Shown here: piece after piece, positions 59,611 through 64,000 of the stretch
How positions within the stretch are numbered: the stretch's first letter is position 1
Layout: each line of letters starts with the position of its first letter
IMG/VR virus record: IMGVR_UViG_3300030508_000015
Span: 87,190-151,189 of that record
DNA from: a virus
Strand: one strand, 5' to 3'
Length of the DNA: 64,000 bases
Program-made: the position numbers and the translations under genes
The notes under the pieces: model-generated
The model's input: only the letters and a program-made list of their open reading frames with translations
Databases searched by the model: none
What the model was told of the DNA's origin: nothing

Positions 59611-59912
59611 AAAAAGACACACTTGTAACATTAACCAAATTAAAACCCCTTGAAAATCCAGAGTATCCAACTCCAAATAAAGCAGACTACAGACCAGGAC
59701 AATTTAATGGAAATGTAAGTTTACCAATAGATTATACAGCTACTGGAATCTTATTAAAAGATATTGAGGTTGGAGAGCCTATTCTTATGTTCAGACATAT
59801 TAGAAATGGGATTAAAACTCCTGGTCATTTTTCTTCTAGCCGAGTCTCTAAAATAGAAGGTAATTTGTTATACACTAATAACAGTATTTATAAAATTGAA
59901 ATATTAACTTAA
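59607..59912 (+). CDS. Small beta-rich protein, unknown
   Basis: The 101-residue protein reads Y-T-A-T-G-I-L-L-K-D-I-E-V-G-E-P-I-L-M-F-R-H-I-R-N-G in pieces, then P-G-H-F-S-S-S-R-V and N-N-S-I-Y-K-I-E, a pattern I know from uncharacterised phage proteins. It lacks the C-terminal tag although its neighbours carry it. It overlaps copy 3 by four bases. Confidence 0.6.
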   Translation: MKKDTLVTLTKLKPLENPEYPTPNKADYRPGQFNGNVSLPIDYTATGILLKDIEVGEPILMFRHIRNGIKTPGHFSSSRVSKIEGNLLYTNNSIYKIEILT

Positions 59913-59917
59913 ACTAT

Positions 59918-60340
59918 ATGGAACAACTATATAAAAAGACAAAAAAGAACGGTAAGACTAAATATGCTAAGGTAAATTTAAAAGACTTGGCTGATAATTT
60001 ACTAGTTGATAGAATGACTCTAAGCCCAGGTCTTTGGCTGGTTAAAGAAGTTCCTAATTGTAAGTCATTAAGTTCAGTTTCTAAAGTATCTAGAATACCG
60101 GATTACCCCTACGATTTTACTAGTATAATCATGAATCGTGACGAACTGGCCGATTTCCTCGTCAAATTTAACAATGATTATTCTAAAAAACATCCTAGCT
60201 CAGGGAATGGATGGCAAATATTTCCGAGTTATTCCGAACTAGCTGAGGCTATTTTAAATGAATTGATTAGACTGGCTGGCCTAGGATTTGGTGAAAAGCG
60301 AGAAGTACCTGTAACTAGAAAATTAGATTTAGAGTTATAA
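59918..60340 (+). CDS. Unknown tagged protein, paralogue of 60342
   Basis: The 140-residue protein has L-Y-K-K-T-K-K-N-G-K, then P-G-L-W-L-V-K-E-V-P-N, then E-L-A-E-A-I-L-N-E-L-I-R-L-A-G, and ends V-T-R-K-L-D-L-E-L. The next gene shares the order L-Y-Y-K, A-G-I-Y-L-V-K-P-L-P-N, E-I-A-K-V-I-F-D-Y-L, and the tag. The pair is a diverged tandem duplication. Function is unknown. Confidence 0.62.
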   Translation: MEQLYKKTKKNGKTKYAKVNLKDLADNLLVDRMTLSPGLWLVKEVPNCKSLSSVSKVSRIPDYPYDFTSIIMNRDELADFLVKFNNDYSKKHPSSGNGWQIFPSYSELAEAILNELIRLAGLGFGEKREVPVTRKLDLEL

Positions 60341-60341
60341 T

Positions 60342-60782
60342 ATGGCAGACCTATACTATAAAGTTGGAAAAAGATATAGAGTAGCTTTATCTGATGTAAG
60401 TGAAGGAGCTATGACAACATTTTTATCAGAAGATGGAATAAGACCTACCTTTCTAACTATAGGAAATTTGGAGGCAGGTATATATTTGGTAAAACCACTA
60501 CCTAATACTACTTTAGTGAGCATAATCTCTAAACTAGCTAAATATCCGGATAAACCTGAATTACTGGCTCAAATAAAAGTTACCCAGTCTGAAATGGAAT
60601 ATTTTATTGCTGAGTATAGAAGAACTAGGATTACTAGAATAGGAACTGATACATTAAGTAATCAAGAAATAGCCAAGGTTATTTTTGATTATCTTATAGC
60701 TAAATCTGGTATTAAATTTTCGGAGAAGCCGGTTGAAAAAGTTGAACATATAGTAGAACGAAAACTAGAACTGGATTTATAA
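60342..60782 (+). CDS. Unknown tagged protein, paralogue of 59918
   Basis: This 146-residue protein follows its paralogue by one base and ends V-E-R-K-L-E-L-D-L immediately before tRNA-Ala. The shared central motif G-x-x-L-V-K-x-x-P-N suggests a common fold. A further, 5'-truncated relative is suspected at 60934-61209. Confidence 0.62.
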   Translation: MADLYYKVGKRYRVALSDVSEGAMTTFLSEDGIRPTFLTIGNLEAGIYLVKPLPNTTLVSIISKLAKYPDKPELLAQIKVTQSEMEYFIAEYRRTRITRIGTDTLSNQEIAKVIFDYLIAKSGIKFSEKPVEKVEHIVERKLELDL

Positions 60783-60783
60783 C

Positions 60784-60855
60784 GGGGCTATAGTGATAAT
60801 AGTAGCACGGAAGTTTTGCAAACTTCAGGACACAGAGCGTAACTGTGTAGTTCCA
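60784..60855 (+). tRNA. tRNA-Ala (TGC)
   Basis: GGGGCTA pairs with TAGTTCC (two G-T pairs), then A; no CCA is encoded. The anticodon stem GAAGT/ACTTC has loop TTTGCAA, anticodon TGC. The T stem CACAG/CTGTG holds the unusual loop AGCGTAA. It starts one base after the preceding stop codon. Confidence 0.78.
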
Positions 60856-60859
60856 ATCC

Positions 60860-60933
60860 GGTCTGGAAGCATTAAAGTGATGCAGAGAACTCTTAATTCT
60901 CAGAATAGGGAGCGTTACCCTAGCAGACCACCA
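60860..60933 (+). tRNA. tRNA-Lys (CTT)
   Basis: GGTCTG pairs with CAGACC (the seventh pair is G-G), then A and an encoded CCA. The D stem GCAT/ATGC and anticodon stem GAGAA/TTCTC are perfect; loop CTCTTAA gives anticodon CTT. The T stem TAGGG/CCCTA has the loop AGCGTTA, again non-standard. Confidence 0.8.
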
Positions 60934-61209
60934 ATTAAAACGAATGATCAAATTGAACATGTAGAACTTATTACTATACCTCTGCCTATAGTACTAGAAA
61001 TAGTAAAGGAGTATATAGAAGCTAAATATAATCTAACTGGTGGAGAAATATTTTTAAGAAAACAAAAAGGACCAACACCTGCTACAGGATATATGAAACT
61101 AAATGAGCCTGAATTGTATGATTTAAAATATAGAACTGTTGCAACACAAGCTGATATACATAAAGATTTATCAGAATTGCTGGAAAGAAAGTTAGAAATT
61201 GATTTGTAA
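60934..61209 (+). pseudogene. Tagged gene remnant truncated by the tRNA pair (start unclear)
   Basis: An open frame runs back through both tRNAs to 60793, but between 60934 and the late ATG at about 61093 there is no ATG, GTG or TTG in frame. The translated end has V-L-E-I-V-K-E-Y-I-E-A-K-Y-N-L, similar to E-I-A-K-V-I-F-D-Y-L-I-A-K-S-G of the gene at 60342, and the tag L-E-R-K-L-E-I-D-L. It is probably the 3' part of a third paralogue whose 5' end was replaced by tRNA genes, or a gene using an unusual start. Confidence 0.45.
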
Positions 61210-61215
61210 GTCATT

Positions 61216-61292
61216 GCAAACGAAGCTTATATGGATAAGCAACCGACTTTTAATCGGTAGATAGCTTGGTTCGAATCCAGCCGTTTGCACCA
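61216..61292 (+). tRNA. tRNA-Lys (TTT)
   Basis: GCAAACG pairs with CGTTTGC, then A and an encoded CCA. The D stem GCTT/AAGC and anticodon stem ACCGA/TCGGT are perfect, and loop CTTTTAA gives anticodon TTT. The T loop is canonical TTCGAAT. Confidence 0.92.
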
Positions 61293-61304
61293 ATTTAATA
61301 ATTT

Positions 61305-61390
61305 GCACTGTTATCCCGTAGAGGTAGCGGATTCGACTGTAGATCGAATGCTAAATAGCTCGGGTGGTTCAACTCCATCACAGTGCACCA
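61305..61390 (+). tRNA. tRNA-Tyr (GTA), class II
   Basis: GCACTGT pairs with ACAGTGC, then A and CCA. The anticodon stem TTCGA/TCGAA has loop CTGTAGA, anticodon GTA. A long variable arm follows, as expected for bacterial tRNA-Tyr, and the T arm GGTGG-TTCAACT-CCATC is near canonical. Confidence 0.9.
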
Positions 61391-61402
61391 AACCAAAACA
61401 AA

Positions 61403-61660
61403 ATGAAAATAAAACTAAAATATAATGCAACGGGTGCAATGAAAATTATCATGCACATCTTAAAAAGATCTACTAAACGGCATAAGGCCCTAACTTTTAA
61501 ACAAATAATGAGAGAAGGTTTAAGACTTTTTGGACCGTATCTTTATAGTGAAGACTATATGAGAAAAGGTATGGCTGACCTTAGAAGAATAAAATTTAGA
61601 CTTGTTAATCATAAACCAAAAGATTTAAGGATACAATATAGTTATAGGTACATATACTAA
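61403..61660 (+). CDS. Small basic helical protein
   Basis: Starting at the ATG at 61403, 12 bases after tRNA-Tyr, this 85-residue protein is rich in Lys and Arg (K-R-S-T-K-R-H-K, then R-R-I-K-F-R). The frame extends upstream into the tRNA, but that part is not expected to be translated. Pattern and charge suggest a small DNA-binding helix-turn-helix-like protein; not proven. Confidence 0.5.
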   Translation: MKIKLKYNATGAMKIIMHILKRSTKRHKALTFKQIMREGLRLFGPYLYSEDYMRKGMADLRRIKFRLVNHKPKDLRIQYSYRYIY

Positions 61661-61675
61661 TATAGTATAGTGACA

Positions 61676-62689
61676 TTACGAAACATTTTTATGCAAGTGT
61701 AATTCAATGGTAGAATGAGGCTCCTCCAAAGCTTTAATGGGCGTTCGACTCGCCTCACTTGCTTGTAATTGTTTAATTAATAAATTAGGTTCTTTTACTA
61801 TTTCCTCCCAATTACCACCATATTTTTTAGTCTTAATGATAACTAGATTTGGCACTTTAGCTGTTTTCATTTTGTACTCTGCTTCTTTAGTAATATATCC
61901 TTTCAATTCAACGAAAATATTGTTTAAAATAAAGTCAGGATAGTAATTGCGGGATTTACCGTCTAACGTAGTATAAGGAAATCCTTTTAAGTTTCTAGAA
62001 TAAGATAGATTTAATTGTTCGGCTATTTTGCAAAAATTATATTCCATAGTTGACTGACAGTGTATTATTGTACCATCTTTTTTGGTATAGTCTGAGTGTT
62101 TACCCCAACCTCCACCTTTACGAGGGCCTCCGGTTTTACCTTTCAATACTTTTGATTGCAGTAACTTATAACAAGCTGAAGAACATGTTGACTTTCTGCA
62201 GTGTGTTTTAAATGGGTTAAGACATATTATACATATTTTATTCACTATTTTAACGACTTGTCCATTTTTATATCTAAAACGAGGAATACCGTCGTTTTCG
62301 TAACGATTTTTTAATGCTAAACTTATGTTCATATTTTTAGTTTTAATTTGTTTTGTTGTTAGATGACTATTCCTATATTTAGCGCTGCAAGACTTATTGC
62401 AAAAATTTAGTTTTGTTCGTTTGATTTCCTTCTGTAATTTATATCTTGTTTTTCCACACTGAGCACAAGTTACAAGTTTTGCAGCATTAGGTTTGCATTG
62501 TTTTGAACAATAATCGGACACACGACAACTAAGTTTATTTGCAATCTGACGTTGCACTTCATTTTTATTTTTGTAGTATGTTTTATGACAATTACAACAT
62601 TCTAAAGGTATAAGATCTCTAGAACCACAAGTGTCAAATATAGCTTGTAACATCAATATCTTCATATGAGTTATATTACCACTATCCAC
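61676..62689 (-). CDS. Zinc-finger homing-type endonuclease with PD-(D/E)XK/EDxHD-like core, antisense to tRNA-Gly
   Basis: The 337-residue minus-strand protein has several Cys-pair modules (C-C-N-C-H, C-S-K-Q-C, C-A-Q-C-G, C-N-K-S-C, C-S-S-A-C) through its first 190 residues. A nuclease-like domain follows: S-T-M-E-Y-N-F-C-K-I-A-E, R-N-Y-Y-P-D-F-I and I-F-V-E-L-K-G-Y, giving P-D...E-x-K. This resembles Vsr/EDxHD-type phage homing endonucleases. It lies between tRNA-Tyr and tRNA-Asp. Its last about 28 codons are the complement of tRNA-Gly (61693-61763), suggesting the gene inserted next to, or extended across, the tRNA. Confidence 0.68.
   Translation of the reverse strand: MDSGNITHMKILMLQAIFDTCGSRDLIPLECCNCHKTYYKNKNEVQRQIANKLSCRVSDYCSKQCKPNAAKLVTCAQCGKTRYKLQKEIKRTKLNFCNKSCSAKYRNSHLTTKQIKTKNMNISLALKNRYENDGIPRFRYKNGQVVKIVNKICIICLNPFKTHCRKSTCSSACYKLLQSKVLKGKTGGPRKGGGWGKHSDYTKKDGTIIHCQSTMEYNFCKIAEQLNLSYSRNLKGFPYTTLDGKSRNYYPDFILNNIFVELKGYITKEAEYKMKTAKVPNLVIIKTKKYGGNWEEIVKEPNLLIKQLQASEASRTPIKALEEPHSTIELHLHKNVS
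61693..61763 (+). tRNA. tRNA-Gly (TCC)
   Basis: GCAAGTG pairs with CACTTGC, then T; CCA is not encoded. The anticodon stem AGGCT/AGCTT has loop CCTCCAA, anticodon TCC (C instead of T at position 33). The T arm GGGCG-TTCGACT-CGCCT is canonical. It overlaps the minus-strand endonuclease gene entirely. Confidence 0.82.
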
Positions 62690-62712
62690 TCCAAACTAGC
62701 AACAACGATTAT

Positions 62713-62788
62713 GCTCTATTAATGTAAGGGTTAGCAATGCCGACCTGTCACGCCGGAAGAACGGATTCGAGTTCCGTATAGAGCGCCA
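62713..62788 (+). tRNA. tRNA-Asp (GTC)
   Basis: GCTCTAT pairs with ATAGAGC, then G and an encoded CCA. The anticodon arm CCGAC-CTGTCAC-GCCGG has one A-C mismatch and anticodon GTC. The T arm ACGGA-TTCGAGT-TCCGT is canonical. Confidence 0.88.
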
Positions 62789-62798
62789 CTAAAACAAA

Positions 62799-63323
62799 AT
62801 GACAATAACTAAAAGAGACGATAGATGGTATGATGAACGAGGTAATAGTTGGAGAACAGAAGAATCAGCTACTACATACTCACTTACCCTAATTAATTGT
62901 AGAGATTGTAGTAATTGTAATAATTGTATAGGTTGTAGTAGTTGTAGTAGTTGTAGTGGTTGTAATAGTTGTAGTGGTTGTAGTACTTGTTATAATTGTA
63001 GTGGTTGTAGTGCTTGTAATATTTTTAATTATTGTCATGATTGCAGTAGTTGTTTTAATTGTTATAGTTGTACTGATTGTAGTAATTGTAGTGATTGTAA
63101 TTATTGTAGTCGTTGTAGTGATTGTAGTAGTTGCAGTAATTGTATTGATTGTAATATTTGTAGTGATTGTAGTTATTGTAGTAGTTGTAGTAGTTGTACT
63201 AACTGTAATCATTGTGAATTGTGTGGAAAATTAGTTGATCAAAAGTTTCAAGAAAAGATTAAAGACCCATTAATTAGGACAGAGTTTAATGTAGAAAACA
63301 GGTTACTAGAACCAGACTTATAA
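62799..63323 (+). CDS. Cysteine-triplet repeat protein, copy 4 (longest)
   Basis: The 174-residue paralogue starts K-R-D-D-R-W-Y-D-E-R-G-N-S-W, has about 36 Cys-x-x triplets with one imperfect triplet (F-N-Y after C-N-I), and ends E-N-R-L-L-E-P-D-L. It follows tRNA-Asp by 10 bases. The N-terminal motif and the tag are kept although sequence between repeat and tag differs from other copies. It is the longest of the four and its codons for Cys are mostly TGT. Confidence 0.8.
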   Translation: MTITKRDDRWYDERGNSWRTEESATTYSLTLINCRDCSNCNNCIGCSSCSSCSGCNSCSGCSTCYNCSGCSACNIFNYCHDCSSCFNCYSCTDCSNCSDCNYCSRCSDCSSCSNCIDCNICSDCSYCSSCSSCTNCNHCELCGKLVDQKFQEKIKDPLIRTEFNVENRLLEPDL

Positions 63324-63327
63324 ATTT

Positions 63328-63609
63328 ATGCAGTTAATTGAACAAACAATACTAGACTATATTGTAAAACCTGATAAACTTGAAACTAAGTTGTCTCATA
63401 TTATTGGATTTAATATAGTCAAAAACAAGCTATCACCAACCTCAATCAAATGTGTTACTACAATACTAGAACAGGAAAAGGATGCAGTGGATTATTTTAC
63501 TGTTCATCCATATACTAGGCTAGGTTGTGATAATACCAATTATGATAGGCAAAATGATTCTTTGTACCAATCACCTAACCAATTTCGTTACTTAACATAC
63601 ACTGATTAA
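63328..63609 (+). CDS. Unknown small protein ahead of nuclease
   Basis: This 93-residue protein starts four bases after copy 4 and its stop overlaps the next start (TAATG). It has a hydrophobic helical start and a polar C-terminal half with several Asn, Tyr and Gln. It may be a partner of the downstream nuclease through coupled translation; no family is recognised. Confidence 0.5.
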   Translation: MQLIEQTILDYIVKPDKLETKLSHIIGFNIVKNKLSPTSIKCVTTILEQEKDAVDYFTVHPYTRLGCDNTNYDRQNDSLYQSPNQFRYLTYTD

Positions 63610-64000
63610 TGACCTGGCGCTTCTCACATTCAAGTATAGGAAGTTACAAGCAATGTCCTAAGAAGTATGAACTTACCTACCTTCAAAAAGGTAAAGTACA
63701 AAAAGAGGATACAGTTGAACTATTCTTAGGAAAAAGGGTGCATGAATGTTTAGAAGTATTATATCACTATGCTAATTTAGGCAATACCTGGCTTTTAAAA
63801 GATTTGACTGATCTATTTATCGTTTTATGGGAAGAGAAATGGAATAATGATATAAAGATAGTTAGATTCGGCCTACCTGCTCTACATTACCTTGATTTAG
63901 GTATAAAACAACTAACTGACTACTATAATAAGTATCATCCTTTCAACCAACACAAATCCCTGAGTTTAGAGCAGAAGCTATATTTTAATTTAGCCCAAGA
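63609..64000 (+). CDS. PD-(D/E)XK nuclease (RecB/Cas4-like), 3' end outside window
   Basis: The frame is open to the window end (130 codons). It begins M-T-W-R-F-S-H-S-S-I-G-S-Y-K-Q-C-P-K-K-Y, the S-x-S-x-I-x-x-Y-x-x-C-P-x-x-Y signature of RecB/Cas4-family nucleases, in which this Cys belongs to the 4Fe-4S cluster. Then comes F-L-G-K-R-V-H-E-C-L-E. The catalytic motifs should lie downstream. Phage members are exonucleases used in recombination. Recombination genes upstream in the window fit this. Confidence 0.75.
   Translation, partial: MTWRFSHSSIGSYKQCPKKYELTYLQKGKVQKEDTVELFLGKRVHECLEVLYHYANLGNTWLLKDLTDLFIVLWEEKWNNDIKIVRFGLPALHYLDLGIKQLTDYYNKYHPFNQHKSLSLEQKLYFNLAQ

Noticed and set aside
61364-61402. 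Upstream extension of the 61403 gene
   Set aside because: The extension lies inside tRNA-Tyr; the ATG at 61403 gives a clean start after the tRNA.

Overview
The window is a contiguous piece of a large, AT-rich double-stranded DNA tailed-phage genome (Caudoviricetes). The evidence is a large terminase, tail-fibre genes, and a near-complete set of replication, recombination and nucleotide-synthesis genes packed with 0-10 bp gaps or ATGA overlaps, plus a tRNA cluster and several mobile introns, inteins and homing endonucleases. Most start codons lack a Shine-Dalgarno sequence and follow a short AT-rich run. The class II (adenosylcobalamin) ribonucleotide reductase, Ycf46-like AAA protein and Ycf35/DUF1257 protein are all common in cyanobacteria and their phages. 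A cyanobacterial or other low-SD host is possible but not shown.

Layout. 1-8377: virion, tail and receptor-binding proteins, including a fibre with an SGNH-hydrolase triad and a Ser/Ala 20-residue repeat protein. 8396-9824 (minus): an isolated fragment resembling RNA polymerase beta, and a papain-like protein. 9905-16367: a deoxynucleotide operon (MazG, dCMP deaminase, class II RNR, HNH endonuclease, Nudix, thymidylate kinase, ThyX). 16368-17141: a 774-bp gene-free region with terminators, C-rich tracts and a probable structured RNA. 17142-24531: mostly unrecognised genes, with the large terminase on the minus strand. 24533-29547: an AAA+ / DUF1257 / DUF2997 module whose ATPase gene is split in its P-loop by a group I intron of about 306 nt. 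29602-43554: SbcC/SbcD, a UvsW-like helicase, TOPRIM primase, an intein-bearing DnaB helicase and a family A DNA polymerase with a UDG-like N-terminus. 43599-46372: small DNA-binding-like paralogues and a GP88 protein. 47444-51518: a candidate ubiquitin-like module (MoaD-like protein ending GG-AN, JAMM peptidase, E1-like enzyme). 51626-57576: SSB-like protein, RecA/UvsX, radical SAM protein, RuvC-like resolvase and DNA glycosylase. 58448-63323: eight tRNA genes interleaved with small genes and an endonuclease gene antisense to one tRNA. 63609-end: a PD-(D/E)XK nuclease, cut by the window edge.

Two window-wide patterns stand out. Four paralogous proteins have a cysteine at every third residue for 23-36 repeats. 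Ten genes, including those four and several unrelated small ones, end in the same C-terminal peptide, approximately R-[KRL]-L-[ED]-x-[DEY]-L. The synonymous codons differ between genes, so the conservation appears to be at protein level. Together with the ubiquitin-like module these are the best candidates here for undescribed biology.
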